Shown here piece by piece: positions 39,803 to 49,728 of a stretch of 64,000 bases of DNA (within the stretch, counting starts at the first letter, position 1; each line of letters opens with the position of its first letter). Source of the DNA: JAHEKO01 sp965212505. Its GTDB lineage: Bacteria; Acidobacteriota; Thermoanaerobaculia; Multivoradales; JAHEKO01. The notes below the pieces were generated by a model, which saw only the letters and a program-made list of their open reading frames with translations, had not been told where the DNA came from and did no database searches. Position numbers and translations under genes: made by a program. Location of the stretch: assembly GCA_965212505.1 (NCBI GenBank), contig OZ243123.1:1798001-1862000 (forward strand), in the 5' to 3' direction.

Positions 39803-40735
39803 ATGGCAGAGGTCGTCGCAATCCTGGGAGCCACGGCCACCGGGAAATCCTCCTTGGCTCTGCGCTTGGCTGAGGAGCTGAACGGCGAGATCATCAATGC
39901 CGACGCGCTCCAGGTCTACCGTGGCTTCGACATCGGCACGGCGAAGCCGACACCAGACGAGAGAGCCTCGGTTCCGCACCATCTGATCGACATCCTCGAT
40001 CCCGGGGAACAGTACTCCGCGGGCGAATTTGTGAAGCGTGCTCGGAAAGTGATCCGGGAGGTTGAGGGCCGTGGAGCGGTGCCGCTCGTCGTCGGAGGCA
40101 GTGGTCTTTACGTTAGATCCCTGCTCGAGGGGATCAGCCCCTTGCCGCCGTCGGAGCCGGCGGTTCGTGAACGGCTCAACGCTCGCCTCGAGGCGGAGGG
40201 GCTGGCTGCGCTCCGGGGCGAGCTGGTCCGCGTCGATCCGGTGACCGCGGGGCGTCTCACGCCGGGAGACACGCAGCGGATCCTGCGCGCTCTAGAGGTT
40301 GCGGAGTCGACCGGCAAGCCGCTCTCCCAATGGATTGCGGAGGCTCCGATCGATGGCCAGAATCGGCTCGATTCGGTCCGAATCGGATTGACCCTCGAGC
40401 GACCCATCTTGTACGATCGCATCGAGCACCGCGTCGCGCAAATGGTGGAAGCCGGCTGGGTAGCAGAAGTCGATTTCCTGCTGCGTCTCGGACTCGAGAC
40501 CTCCGTCCCCGCGTTCACAGCGATCGGCTATCGACAGATCGCACGCCACGTACTCGGCGAGTGGTCCTTGGAGGAAGCCGTCCAAAAAACCGTAGGAGCG
40601 ACCCGCCGTTTCGCCAAACGACAAGCGACCTGGTTTCGCCGTGAGCCGGATGTTCACTGGTTCCAGGCACTGTCGATCGAGCAGGACCCGACGCCCATTG
40701 TCGAGCTGCTGCGAGGTCGTCCAGGTGGAGGTTAG
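39803..40735 (+). CDS. miaA: tRNA dimethylallyltransferase
   Basis: A 310-residue enzyme that adds a dimethylallyl group to A37 of tRNAs reading UNN codons. P-loop GATATGKSS (9-17), INADALQVYRGFDIGTAKP (the usual DSMQ reads DALQ), VPHHLID and the C-terminal RRFAKRQATWFR are characteristic. It is followed directly by hfq, the same order as in proteobacteria. Confidence 0.95.
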   Translation: MAEVVAILGATATGKSSLALRLAEELNGEIINADALQVYRGFDIGTAKPTPDERASVPHHLIDILDPGEQYSAGEFVKRARKVIREVEGRGAVPLVVGGSGLYVRSLLEGISPLPPSEPAVRERLNARLEAEGLAALRGELVRVDPVTAGRLTPGDTQRILRALEVAESTGKPLSQWIAEAPIDGQNRLDSVRIGLTLERPILYDRIEHRVAQMVEAGWVAEVDFLLRLGLETSVPAFTAIGYRQIARHVLGEWSLEEAVQKTVGATRRFAKRQATWFRREPDVHWFQALSIEQDPTPIVELLRGRPGGG

Positions 40736-40954
40736 ATGAGCAAACAGACCATCAATATCCAGGACGGATTTCTTTTCCAGAACCTCAAGGCCGGGACCCC
40801 GCTGCGCGTCGAATTGACGACCGGGCGGACGCTCGCCGGCCGGCTGAAACGGTTCGATCGATTTGCACTGCTGCTCGAGGCGGGCGGTGGTGAGGAGATA
40901 CTTATCTACAAGCATGCAGTGGCTACGGTGGAATCCGCGGGAGCAACAACGTAG
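40736..40954 (+). CDS. hfq: RNA chaperone Hfq
   Basis: A 72-residue Sm-like protein pairing small RNAs with mRNAs. The proximal-face residues (Gln in IQDGF, FDRF) and the Sm2 motif YKHAVATV match Hfq. The loop between FDRF and YKHA is about two residues longer than in E. coli Hfq, with three consecutive Gly. GGTGGAGGTTAG precedes an ATG that directly abuts the miaA stop, so miaA-hfq is an operon. Its presence suggests Hfq-dependent small-RNA control here. Confidence 0.9.
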   Translation: MSKQTINIQDGFLFQNLKAGTPLRVELTTGRTLAGRLKRFDRFALLLEAGGGEEILIYKHAVATVESAGATT

Positions 40955-40961
40955 GCATCTG

Positions 40962-42293
40962 GTGAGCGCGACACGCGCACTCGTCTGGACGCTGCCGGCC
41001 CTGCTGGCGATCGGGTGTGCGAGTACAGCACCCGCGCCGGCTCCGAGCCAGCGAATCTCGGCGGACGAGTGGCGTTACGTGCTGCCGGCGATGACGGGGT
41101 ATCCGCTCTCCTTGCCGCTCGAGACCGAGCGGACAGTGAGCGCTGCGGCGAGTCGGCTGGCCGACTCGAACGGCTGGCCGGCTGCCCGAACGACAGCGCA
41201 AGATCTGCTGGCGAGTGACGCCGGCGTTCATCCGGCGACCCTCGTGCTCGCCCAATTGGACTACCTGCAGCGGGACTACCGGAGCGCCGTCGATCGCCTG
41301 ACGCCGGTCGTGGACGAGCTGCCGGACTACGACGCCGCGCAGCTGCTCCTCGGACGTGCCGCGGAACTCCTCGGCGAGCTGCCGAAGGCCTATCGCGCCT
41401 TCCGTGCGAGCTCGGCCCGTTCGAATCTAGCGTCGGCTCGGGCCGCACAGCTCAAGGAGCGGGCGACCGAGATCGTCTACAACCGCGTGGTCGAGTCTCT
41501 CGGGCGGGGCCGGTTGGAAGAGGCGGAGGCGAATCTGGCGGACCTGAAGGAATGGGCTCCTGGCGAGCCCTCGACGTTACGTGCGGAGCGCGGAGTGGCG
41601 GTCGCTTTGGGCGATCTGGAGAGGGAGCTTGGGGTCGTGTCGGAGCTTTCGACGCTCGAGCCGGCCGACCGCGATCTCCGCGAGCGGCGCGCGGACCTCG
41701 AGCTCGAGGTCGGAGAGCCGACGGCCGGTTTGCGCATCCTTCAGGAGCTCACCACCGAGTACCCCGAAGATCTGGAGCTCGCCGACCGCCTGTCCGAGGC
41801 GAAGTTCGTCTGGCGGCTGGTGATGCTGCCGAAAGAGGCGAAGGACCTGATCAAGAAGTCGGAGTTGACTCGAGGCGACTTCGCCTCGGTGCTCTTCTGG
41901 CTCTTCCCCGAGATTCGCTACAGCCGCGCGACGGCGGGCTTGATCGTCAACGACATCTTCGAGCACCCTGCCCGTGAGCACATCGTACGGGTGGTGAATC
42001 TCGGCCTGATGTCGGTCGATCGCGCCATGCATCGCTTTGGCCCCGACCGTCCGGTGACGCGTCAGGAGGCGATGAAGAGCTACCTGGCACTCCTCGATCG
42101 GGCCCGTCCGGTGGCTGCTTGCCTCGGCGCCTACGACTCCGAGCTGGGCCCGTCGGTCGACGCCACGTGTGAGGCGGCGGCTCGTTGTGGGCTCGTAGGT
42201 GAGGTGGCCGAGTGCCTGCCGGGAGGACCGCTCTCCGGCGCCGCCGCGTCGCAGATGAGCCGCAGGACGCTGGAGCGCCTGGGCGTGGAGTGA
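40962..42293 (+). CDS. Predicted lipoprotein with TPR-like repeats and an SLH-like segment
   Basis: A 443-residue protein from the GTG at 40962. Residues 1-19 are a lipoprotein signal with LLAIGC (acylated Cys 19). Residues ~50-300 are helical with TPR-like spacing (LVLAQLDYLQRDYRSAVDRL). The C-terminal third has LFWLFPEIRYS followed by ATAGLIVNDI and FGPDRPVTRQEAMKSYL, recalling an SLH-type cell-wall binding motif. Probably an envelope scaffold protein; function unknown. It overlaps the dnaE start. Confidence 0.65.
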   Translation: MSATRALVWTLPALLAIGCASTAPAPAPSQRISADEWRYVLPAMTGYPLSLPLETERTVSAAASRLADSNGWPAARTTAQDLLASDAGVHPATLVLAQLDYLQRDYRSAVDRLTPVVDELPDYDAAQLLLGRAAELLGELPKAYRAFRASSARSNLASARAAQLKERATEIVYNRVVESLGRGRLEEAEANLADLKEWAPGEPSTLRAERGVAVALGDLERELGVVSELSTLEPADRDLRERRADLELEVGEPTAGLRILQELTTEYPEDLELADRLSEAKFVWRLVMLPKEAKDLIKKSELTRGDFASVLFWLFPEIRYSRATAGLIVNDIFEHPAREHIVRVVNLGLMSVDRAMHRFGPDRPVTRQEAMKSYLALLDRARPVAACLGAYDSELGPSVDATCEAAARCGLVGEVAECLPGGPLSGAAASQMSRRTLERLGVE

Positions 42294-45200
42294 CGAGAGT
42301 GGCCAACTCGACTCCCTTCGCTCACCTCCATCTGCACAGCCAGTACAGCCTGCTCGACGGGGCGAATCGCCTCGGTGAGGTTCTCGACGCGGCACGCGAC
42401 GCCGAGATGCCGGCCGTGGCGCTGACCGACCACGGAAACATGTTCGGCGCGGTCGAGTTCTACAACCAGGCTCGGGCCCGGGACATCAAGCCGATCCTCG
42501 GTATCGAGGCGTACGTGGCGCAGGGCGATCGCCGCGAGCGCGACCGAACCCGCCCCAGCAACAACCATCTGGTGCTGCTCGCACGGAATCTCCAGGGCTA
42601 CCGGAATCTGATCAAGCTGACCTCGAGCGCCTATCTCGAGGGCTTCTACTACAAGCCGCGAATCGATCACGACCTGCTACGCGAACACTCGGAAGGCATC
42701 ATCGGACTCTCCGCCTGCCTCAAGGGGGAGATGAACGAGCAGATCGTCGGCGGCAAGGAGGAGGAGGCGCGGAAGACGGCGCGCACCTACCTCGACATCC
42801 TGGGCGAAGGGAATTTCTACCTGGAACTCCAGGATCACGGCATCGAGGAGCAGCGGTTGTGCAACGAGGCGTTGCGCCGGATCGCTCGACAGGACGGCAT
42901 TCCCTTGGTGGCGACGAACGACTGTCACTACCTCAAGAAGTCGGACTCCTTTGCGCACGATGTCCTGCTCTGCATCGGCACCCAGCGCATGCTCGACGAC
43001 CCGAACCGCATGAAGTACTCGTCGGACGAGTTCTACCTGAAGACCGGCGACGAAATCTTCAAGAAGTTCCCGAACGACGCGGTGGCGCTCGAAAACACGA
43101 TCGCAATCGCCGAACGCTGCGACCTGGAGATCCCGAGCGGACAGTTCCACCTGCCCGAGTTCCCGGTGCCGGCGGGCGAGACCATCGACAGCTATTTCGA
43201 GACGGTTGTACGCGCCGGCCTCGAAGAGCGGCTTGCGGAGTTGCGCCAGCACAACGCCCAGGTGCTCGAGAAGTTCGGAGAGGACCTCTACTGGCAACGA
43301 CTCCAGACAGAGATAGAAGTCATTCGCAACATGGGCTTCGGTGGCTACTTCCTGATCACCTGGGACTTCATCCGGTTTGCGAACGAACGAAAGATCCCGG
43401 TCGGTCCCGGCCGTGGATCGGCGGCGGGGTCTCTGGTGAGCTACAGCTTGCGCATCACCGACATCGATCCACTCCAGTACGACCTGCTGTTCGAGCGCTT
43501 CCTGAACCCCGAACGGGTGAGCATGCCCGATATCGACATCGATTTCTGCATGCGGCGCCGCGGCGAGGTCATTCACTACGTGAGCGACAAGTACGGTCGC
43601 GACAAGGTGGCGCAGATCATCACCTTTGGAACCCTCGCAGCGAAGGCGGTCTTACGCGACGTCGGTCGTGTCATGGGGACGCCCTACGCCAAAATCGATC
43701 GGGTCGCGAAGATGGTGCCCGACATGACGCGTTCGCTCAGCGAGGCGGCCAGAGAGGTCACCGACATCGCTCGCGAGGTCGAGCGCGATCCGGAGGTCCG
43801 CCAGATCGTCGAGGTGGGAAAGCGGCTCGAGGGGCTGACTCGACACGCCTCCTTGCACGCCGCAGGTGTGGTCATCACGCCGCAGCCGATCGAAGAGCTG
43901 GTGCCGCTGTGCAAGACCAGCAAGGGTGAAATCGTCACCCAATGGGACAAGGATGTGGTCGAGGACCTCGGGCTCCTCAAGCTGGACTTTCTCGGTCTCC
44001 GAACCCTCACGGTGATCGACGACACCCTGCAGACGCTCAAGCTCGAAGGGCTCGACCTCGACCTGGACCGAGTACCCCTCGACGACGAACGCACGTTCGA
44101 GCTGTTCTGCGCGGGCCGTACGAACGGCATCTTCCAGTTCGAGTCGAGCGGCATGAAGGACCTGCTGCTCCGCGCCCAGCCGTCCAGATTCTCGGACCTC
44201 GTCGCGTTCAACGCGCTCTACCGACCGGGCGCACTCTCGGTCGGCATGGTCGAGGAGTACATCCAGCGCAAGCAGGGCAAGCGCAAGGTCCGCTACGTCC
44301 TGCCGCAGACCAAGCCGCTCCTCGAGGAGACCTACGGCGTCATCGCGTTCCAGGAGCAGGTCATGCTGATCGCGGTGGAGGTTGCCGGCTTCAGCCTGGG
44401 TGAGGCCGACATCCTGCGCAAGGCGATGGGCAAGAAGAAGCCCGAAGTCATGGCGCAGCTCAAGGAGAAGTTTGTCGACGGCGCGGCGGGCCGGGGCGTC
44501 GACCCGAACAAGGCGGCGGAGCTCTGGGAGTACATCGAGCCGTTCGCCGGCTACGGCTTCAACAAGAGCCATTCGGTCGCCTACGCGATGTTGGCGTACA
44601 AGACGGCCTACTTGAAAGCGCATCACCCGGTGGCGTTCATGGCCGCGATGCTCACTTCGGAGATGTCGTCCAAGGACAACGTCGCGAAGTACATCCAAGA
44701 GTGCCGGGAGATGGGCATCGGTGTGCTGCCGCCCGATGTCGGCGAGAGCAACTGGGCGTTCACCGTCTCCGGTGAGGCCATTCGCTTCGGCCTTGGCGGG
44801 GTCAAAGGGGTCGGCGGCTCGGCCGTCGAGGCGATCGTCGAAGCGCGGCGCGAGTGCGGTCGATTCCGGAGCCTGGCTCACTTCGCCCGCCAGGTGGACC
44901 TCAAGGCGCTCAACGCGAAGGTCTTTGACTGCCTGATCAAGTCGGGCAGTTTCGACAGTCTCGGCTCGCACCGAGGAGCGATGTCCGAGTCTCTCGAGCG
45001 CATCTTGGACTTTGCCGCCTGCCGTCAGCGCGAGGCCGAGCAGGGGCAGAACGTGCTCTTCGCGGCCGACGCGATGCCGGAGCCCGACGTGCGCGACGAC
45101 GTTCCGGAGTGGCCCGATCGCGAGCGACTGAAAGCCGAGAAGGAGGTTCTGGGCCTCTACCTCACGGGGAATCCGCTCAACGAGTTCACCAGCCACCTGG

Positions 45201-45769
45201 AGCGACTGACAACTCACACCACGGTGAGTGTGCGCGAAGGGGCCGAGGGGACCGTCGCCATCGGCGGCCTGGTCACCCGCCTTCGCACCAACAAGATCCG
45301 GCAGGGGCCAAACGCCGGTCGATTCATGGGGCGCTTCGTGCTCGAGGATCTCGAGGGCACCCTGCCGGTCGCCGTCTTCGCCGAGGCCTATGGCAAGTTC
45401 GGGCGGTTGCTCGACGAGGAGAGCGTCGTCGTCGTGAAGGGCGCGGTACGCGATCGCGGTTCGGGCGCCGAGATGACCGTCGAGGACGTGCGCACCCTCG
45501 AGATCGAGGAGGCGCCGTGCGAGATGCTCTCTTTGCGACTCGGGCGCGGCCTGGCGACTTCGACCATGCTCGAGCTACGCGACTTCCTGGTCGAACACCA
45601 GGGCGACGTGCCGGTGCAGTTCGAGCTCGACTACGACGGCAAGAAGATGCGAATCGTGCCGGAGGAGCGCTTCCGGGTCGCGGTGGAGCCGGAGTTCCTG
45701 GCGTCGCTCGAGAGCCTGCTCGGTGCCGGCAACGTTCAGGCGCGGTACGCCGAAGTGGCCGCCGTCTGA
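42290..45769 (+). CDS. dnaE: DNA polymerase III subunit alpha
   Basis: A 1,159-residue replicative polymerase. N-terminal PHP domain with AHLHLHSQYSLLDG (about 11-24); the catalytic palm has MPDIDIDF near residue 414 (two Mg-binding Asp); FNKSHSVAYAMLAY in the fingers; a C-terminal OB domain (VAIGGLVTRLRTNK). GTG at 42290 overlaps the upstream stop (GTGA); a second GTG at 42299 is also possible. DnaE1-type layout, not PolC. Confidence 0.96.
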   Translation: MTRVANSTPFAHLHLHSQYSLLDGANRLGEVLDAARDAEMPAVALTDHGNMFGAVEFYNQARARDIKPILGIEAYVAQGDRRERDRTRPSNNHLVLLARNLQGYRNLIKLTSSAYLEGFYYKPRIDHDLLREHSEGIIGLSACLKGEMNEQIVGGKEEEARKTARTYLDILGEGNFYLELQDHGIEEQRLCNEALRRIARQDGIPLVATNDCHYLKKSDSFAHDVLLCIGTQRMLDDPNRMKYSSDEFYLKTGDEIFKKFPNDAVALENTIAIAERCDLEIPSGQFHLPEFPVPAGETIDSYFETVVRAGLEERLAELRQHNAQVLEKFGEDLYWQRLQTEIEVIRNMGFGGYFLITWDFIRFANERKIPVGPGRGSAAGSLVSYSLRITDIDPLQYDLLFERFLNPERVSMPDIDIDFCMRRRGEVIHYVSDKYGRDKVAQIITFGTLAAKAVLRDVGRVMGTPYAKIDRVAKMVPDMTRSLSEAAREVTDIAREVERDPEVRQIVEVGKRLEGLTRHASLHAAGVVITPQPIEELVPLCKTSKGEIVTQWDKDVVEDLGLLKLDFLGLRTLTVIDDTLQTLKLEGLDLDLDRVPLDDERTFELFCAGRTNGIFQFESSGMKDLLLRAQPSRFSDLVAFNALYRPGALSVGMVEEYIQRKQGKRKVRYVLPQTKPLLEETYGVIAFQEQVMLIAVEVAGFSLGEADILRKAMGKKKPEVMAQLKEKFVDGAAGRGVDPNKAAELWEYIEPFAGYGFNKSHSVAYAMLAYKTAYLKAHHPVAFMAAMLTSEMSSKDNVAKYIQECREMGIGVLPPDVGESNWAFTVSGEAIRFGLGGVKGVGGSAVEAIVEARRECGRFRSLAHFARQVDLKALNAKVFDCLIKSGSFDSLGSHRGAMSESLERILDFAACRQREAEQGQNVLFAADAMPEPDVRDDVPEWPDRERLKAEKEVLGLYLTGNPLNEFTSHLERLTTHTTVSVREGAEGTVAIGGLVTRLRTNKIRQGPNAGRFMGRFVLEDLEGTLPVAVFAEAYGKFGRLLDEESVVVVKGAVRDRGSGAEMTVEDVRTLEIEEAPCEMLSLRLGRGLATSTMLELRDFLVEHQGDVPVQFELDYDGKKMRIVPEERFRVAVEPEFLASLESLLGAGNVQARYAEVAAV

Positions 45770-45788
45770 TCGGCGTCGCCGGGAGCAG

Positions 45789-47048
45789 ATGAGCTTCGAC
45801 GGACTGGCAGACGACCAACGCGTGGCGCTCGAAGCCGTCGAGCGCCACGCCACCGCCGCCGGTATCGGCGCGTATCTGGTCGGCGGAGCCGTCCGAGACG
45901 ACCTGCTCGGCCGCGCCGTCGTCGACGTGGACGTCGCTGTCGAGGGAGACGCGCCCACTCTGGCCCGACAGGCAGGAGGCGAGCTCGGAGTGGCCGTCAA
46001 GGTGCATCGGGCATTCGGCACCGCGGCCCTGCTCTGCGCGGAGGGCCGCCGGGTGGACCTCGCGGGCACCCGCGTGGAGAGCTACGCCGGTCCCGCTGCC
46101 CTTCCGGTAGTGCGGCCGGGCTCCCTCCTCGAGGACCTGCCGCGGCGCGACTTTCGAGTCAACAGCATGGCGAGGCAGCTCCAACCGGCAGGGGCTGCCC
46201 CGGGGCCGCTGATCGATCCGACCGGCGGCGCCGCCGACCTCGAGTCAGGCCGGCTACAGGTGCATCACGAGCGATCCTTTCAAGATGACCCGACGCGGAT
46301 TCTGCGTGGTGTTCGATTCGAAGAGCGGCTGGGGTTTCGACTCGTCCGGGAGACCGAACGGTGGGTGCGTGCCGCCTGCGCTGAGCGGGTCTTCGACGAT
46401 CTGAGCTCCGATCGACTCGTCGGTGAGCTGACGCTGCTCCTCGACCGGGAGCGGATCGATGTCGGTCGGGCCTGGACGAGACTCGGCGCTCTGGGGGTGC
46501 TCGAAGCGCTCGGCTTGGCGACGCCTGCGGAAAATGTGGGTTCGCGGATGGTCGAGGGGGTCCGCACCCTCGAACGCTGGGAGGCAGACTCGCGGCCTTC
46601 TGTTCCCATCTCGCGTTGTCGAGCGTTGCTCAACGTCGCCGTGGCCTTGGAGCCGGCCGATCGACGGGCGCGGCTCGCCAAGCGGCTGCTCCTCGAAGCC
46701 GAGTTTCTCTTGGCTCTCGAGACTCTCGTGGCGGATCTCGAGACGCCTGGGCTCGAGCCGCACGCGCTCGTCTCGCACCTCGAGCGCCTGGAGACGGAGG
46801 AGCTGTTGGCAGTGTGTGTGGTGGGTGGGCCGGTTGTGGAGAGGCGCGTTCTGGACTTCTTCGCCCTGTCCGACCTCGAGTTGGAGATCGACGGAGGGGC
46901 GCTCCTCGCACACGGATTCGGCCCGGGTCCGGAGATTGGCAGCGCTCTGCGTGCAACCCGCGCGGCGCGTCTCGACGGGCGCATCGAAGCGCACGAGGAG
47001 CTGGAGTACGCTCTAGCTGTGTTGTCGACCGGAGGACTCGAACCGTGA
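45789..47048 (+). CDS. tRNA nucleotidyltransferase / poly(A) polymerase family protein
   Basis: A 419-residue class II nucleotidyltransferase. Motif A GAYLVGGAVRDDLLGR with D47/D49 in VDVDVAVEG, and motif B RRDFRVNSMA near residue 117. The C-terminal half is a helical RNA-binding region. It may add CCA to tRNA 3' ends or be an A-adding/poly(A) polymerase-type paralogue; the discriminating motifs are not clear enough to call. It overlaps the next gene by four bases (GTGA). Confidence 0.82.
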   Translation: MSFDGLADDQRVALEAVERHATAAGIGAYLVGGAVRDDLLGRAVVDVDVAVEGDAPTLARQAGGELGVAVKVHRAFGTAALLCAEGRRVDLAGTRVESYAGPAALPVVRPGSLLEDLPRRDFRVNSMARQLQPAGAAPGPLIDPTGGAADLESGRLQVHHERSFQDDPTRILRGVRFEERLGFRLVRETERWVRAACAERVFDDLSSDRLVGELTLLLDRERIDVGRAWTRLGALGVLEALGLATPAENVGSRMVEGVRTLERWEADSRPSVPISRCRALLNVAVALEPADRRARLAKRLLLEAEFLLALETLVADLETPGLEPHALVSHLERLETEELLAVCVVGGPVVERRVLDFFALSDLELEIDGGALLAHGFGPGPEIGSALRATRAARLDGRIEAHEELEYALAVLSTGGLEP

Positions 47049-47689
47049 GCGTCGCTGCTGGACTCCTCTTGGTGGCCTCGGTGGCCCTTGCCGCGACCGA
47101 AGCCCAGGACACGCGGGACCTACGCACTGTCGAACTGCTAGACGTCGACTGCGCCAGCGAACTGGGGCGAAGTCGTCTGACTCTGTTCGGCAATGGCACC
47201 GTTCGCCTGCGCACCTGGCGAGAGGAGGACGACGACATGCGCCTTCGTGAGCTCGCGCCTGACGCTTTGAACGGGTTCGTCAACCGCCTGCGTGAGATCG
47301 ACCTGAGCGAGGCGGAGGAGAGGAGCGAGAGCCCGGCGGGCGACTGGATCGAGCGCTGCACCCTCGCACTCGAGGTCGACGGGGAGATCTCTCGCTTCGG
47401 CTACGCCGGCTACGACAGTGTCTCGCTTGCCCTCTCCAGGGTGGTGTCGATCGCCGACGAGATTCGGCTGCTGGTGGAAGTAGAGTCGATCGCCGCCGAC
47501 TTCCCGCCGCGATATGAGCCCCGGCCCGGTGACGTGTTGCGGCGTCGTGACGGCGTTCTCTTCGAGGTCATCGCCTTCACGAGTGATCAGAAGGGGATCG
47601 AGCTGTGGGGGGTCGACCAGCCGCTGGTGGTCTACATCCTGCGCGAGGAGTTGATCGGCGAGTTCATCGCGCTGGTCGAAGAGCCGTGA
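47045..47689 (+). CDS. Secreted protein of unknown function
   Basis: A 214-residue protein with a signal peptide (AAGLLLVASVALAATEA) from the GTG at 47045. Mature part begins with an acidic stretch and has alternating short strands and helices. One Cys pair (C near 37 and C near 100) could form a disulfide. No family recognised. GTGA overlaps at both ends link it to the nucleotidyltransferase gene and rsmD. Confidence 0.6.
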   Translation: MSVAAGLLLVASVALAATEAQDTRDLRTVELLDVDCASELGRSRLTLFGNGTVRLRTWREEDDDMRLRELAPDALNGFVNRLREIDLSEAEERSESPAGDWIERCTLALEVDGEISRFGYAGYDSVSLALSRVVSIADEIRLLVEVESIAADFPPRYEPRPGDVLRRRDGVLFEVIAFTSDQKGIELWGVDQPLVVYILREELIGEFIALVEEP

Positions 47690-48264
47690 GTCGGGGTGGT
47701 AGCCGCATCGCGGGCGGCGAGCTCAGAGGTCGCCGCGTCGCGGTGCCTGACGGCGTGCGCCCCACCGGCGGTCGTCTCAAGGAAGCGCTCTTCTCCATGT
47801 GGGCCGATCGAGTTCCGGGGAGCCGCTTCCTCGATCTTTTTGCAGGAAGCGGGGCGGTAGGGCTGGAAGCGCTCAGTCGCGGCGCCGATTCGGTCATCTG
47901 GGTGGAGGGTGATGGACGAATCGCTCACATCGCCCGTCGGAACGTAGTGGAACTGGGTTCCCCTGCCGCGGCGGTCGTCGTCGCCCGGCTACCGGCGCTG
48001 ACGCGCCCACTGCCTGAGGGCCCCTATTCGCTCGTCTTTGCCGATCCGCCCTACGCGTTCGAGAGATACGAAGAACTGCTCGCGACCGTCGACCCGCTGC
48101 TGGCACGGGGAGGCGCCGTGGCCGTCGAGCACGCCGCACGGGTTTCACTCCCTGAACGGGCCGGGCGGCTGCGCGCTACGGACGACCGCTCCTACGGCGA
48201 CAGCCGGTTGACCCTCTTCGCCTCGGTCGAGTCCGACAGAACCGATCGCGCGACGGGCTCGTAG
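47686..48264 (+). CDS. rsmD: 16S rRNA (guanine(966)-N2)-methyltransferase
   Basis: A 192-residue SAM-dependent methyltransferase acting on G966 of 16S rRNA. RIAGGELRGRRV near the start, RPTGGRLKEALFSMW (about 25-39), SAM loop FLDLFAGSGAVGLEALSRGA, and the catalytic FADPPY near residue 121. It starts at GTG 47686 overlapping the preceding stop. A decayed second copy of its 3' end lies 1.7 kb downstream. Confidence 0.92.
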   Translation: MSRGGSRIAGGELRGRRVAVPDGVRPTGGRLKEALFSMWADRVPGSRFLDLFAGSGAVGLEALSRGADSVIWVEGDGRIAHIARRNVVELGSPAAAVVVARLPALTRPLPEGPYSLVFADPPYAFERYEELLATVDPLLARGGAVAVEHAARVSLPERAGRLRATDDRSYGDSRLTLFASVESDRTDRATGS

Positions 48265-48352
48265 AGCGGGTAGATCTACGGCACTCCGAGCGACGGTGCT
48301 TGAAAGCGCAGAGGCGGCCTCGTGCCTCACTGCGCAGATTGGAGACCTTTCG

Positions 48353-49711
48353 ATGCGCCGATCGATCCGTAGAACGCTGCGCCTGCACCTGTTGGTGGCC
48401 CTTTGCGTCGGTGCGCTGTTTGCACCGCTCGCCCTCACGGCGGAGGACGGCGGGCGGCCCCCGAAGCCGAGGAAGGGAGCGCTGGTTGTAATCTCCGGCA
48501 GCACGGGCTCGGTGCTCCGGTTCTACAGCGGAACGAACAAGGCCGACGAGTTCGGCCACGCCGTGAGCGCCGATAACGTTCCCGGTGCGGAGCCGCCGGC
48601 ATTGATGATCGGAGCTCCGGGGACACCACTCTCGTCAGCCGACGCTGGCAGTGGTGCGGTCTGGGCGGTGTCTCCGTCGAGTGGTTCCCGCGAGCTCCGC
48701 TTCGACGCGGAAACGTTGGGCGCCGGGCCGCTCTTCGGCCTGGGGCGTTCCGTGCTGAACATGGGGCACATCAACAGCGACAACTTCGCCTGGTGGGCAC
48801 TCGGAGCGCCGGCGAGTGTAGAGCCGACGGACGAGATTCCGGCGGTGGTCGTGCTGGCTGCTCCGGGCGCCGCACAATCTCCCGATGCTCGATTGCGCGA
48901 GGTCTATCGCTTGGAGGGGCCTGCGGCCAGCCTCTTCGGCTGGGAGACGATCGTTACCGACGACGTGACGGGCGATGGCAACCCGGAGTTGGTGGTCGGC
49001 GCACCGCTTCTGAACGACGCGGCGGGCGCCGTGTTTGTCTTCTCGTCGGCGGACGGACAGCTCCTCTACTCGGTGGCCGGTACGCAGAAGAACGGTCACT
49101 TCGGCTGGGAACTCGCCCGCACGTGCGACATCGATGCAGACGGTATGCGCGACTTCCTCGTGGGCGCTCCCGGGATCGGGACGAAGAAGTCGAAGGGTGC
49201 AGTCGTGGCGGTCTCGAGTGCCGACGGCCGGGTCCTGTGGCGGTCGAAGGGGAAGGCGAAGCAGCGACACTACGGCTTCTCCCTCTCGAAGGTCTTCACC
49301 GTATCGGGGGAGAACTGGGTCGGCGCTCCGACCACCGGCAAGGACGACGCCGGCGCCATTTTGAGACTCGCGTGCCAGACCGGCAAGACGAGTCAACAGC
49401 TGCTCGGCTCGAGCGCGAACCAGCGCTTTGGCATCGCCCTGAACGACTATTGGCAGGACGCCCAGAATCCGGCCGGCCTGCTGATCGTGGGATCGCAGGT
49501 GAACGACAAGAAGGCGAAGGGAAAGGTGAGTCTCGTCAATCCGGCCACCGGCGAGCGGCTGCACGAACGAACGGGCCGTAAGAAGCTTTCCGCTCTCGGA
49601 CTCTTTGTGAGCGAGGTCTTCGACCAGGATCAGGACGGCACTCGCGACTACCTAGCCGCTGAACTGGGCGTTCGGCCGTTCTACTTCCCAGGCGAGGGCG
49701 CGGGCGACTGA
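48353..49711 (+). CDS. Secreted FG-GAP/integrin-alpha-like repeat protein
   Basis: A 452-residue exported protein starting at the ATG at 48353 with GGAGA eight bases upstream. A signal peptide (HLLVALCVGALFAPLALTAEDGG) leads to FG-GAP repeats: several copies of LGxAVxxD, VVGAPLLNDAAG and GDGNPELVVGAP-type blades with acidic calcium loops (DIDADGMRD, DQDQDGTRD). Probably a beta-propeller outside the inner membrane; ligand unknown. It sits between rsmD and the rsmD remnant, which suggests a rearrangement. Confidence 0.82.
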   Translation: MRRSIRRTLRLHLLVALCVGALFAPLALTAEDGGRPPKPRKGALVVISGSTGSVLRFYSGTNKADEFGHAVSADNVPGAEPPALMIGAPGTPLSSADAGSGAVWAVSPSSGSRELRFDAETLGAGPLFGLGRSVLNMGHINSDNFAWWALGAPASVEPTDEIPAVVVLAAPGAAQSPDARLREVYRLEGPAASLFGWETIVTDDVTGDGNPELVVGAPLLNDAAGAVFVFSSADGQLLYSVAGTQKNGHFGWELARTCDIDADGMRDFLVGAPGIGTKKSKGAVVAVSSADGRVLWRSKGKAKQRHYGFSLSKVFTVSGENWVGAPTTGKDDAGAILRLACQTGKTSQQLLGSSANQRFGIALNDYWQDAQNPAGLLIVGSQVNDKKAKGKVSLVNPATGERLHERTGRKKLSALGLFVSEVFDQDQDGTRDYLAAELGVRPFYFPGEGAGD

Positions 49712-49728
49712 CGCTCGCTCGGGCTGGC

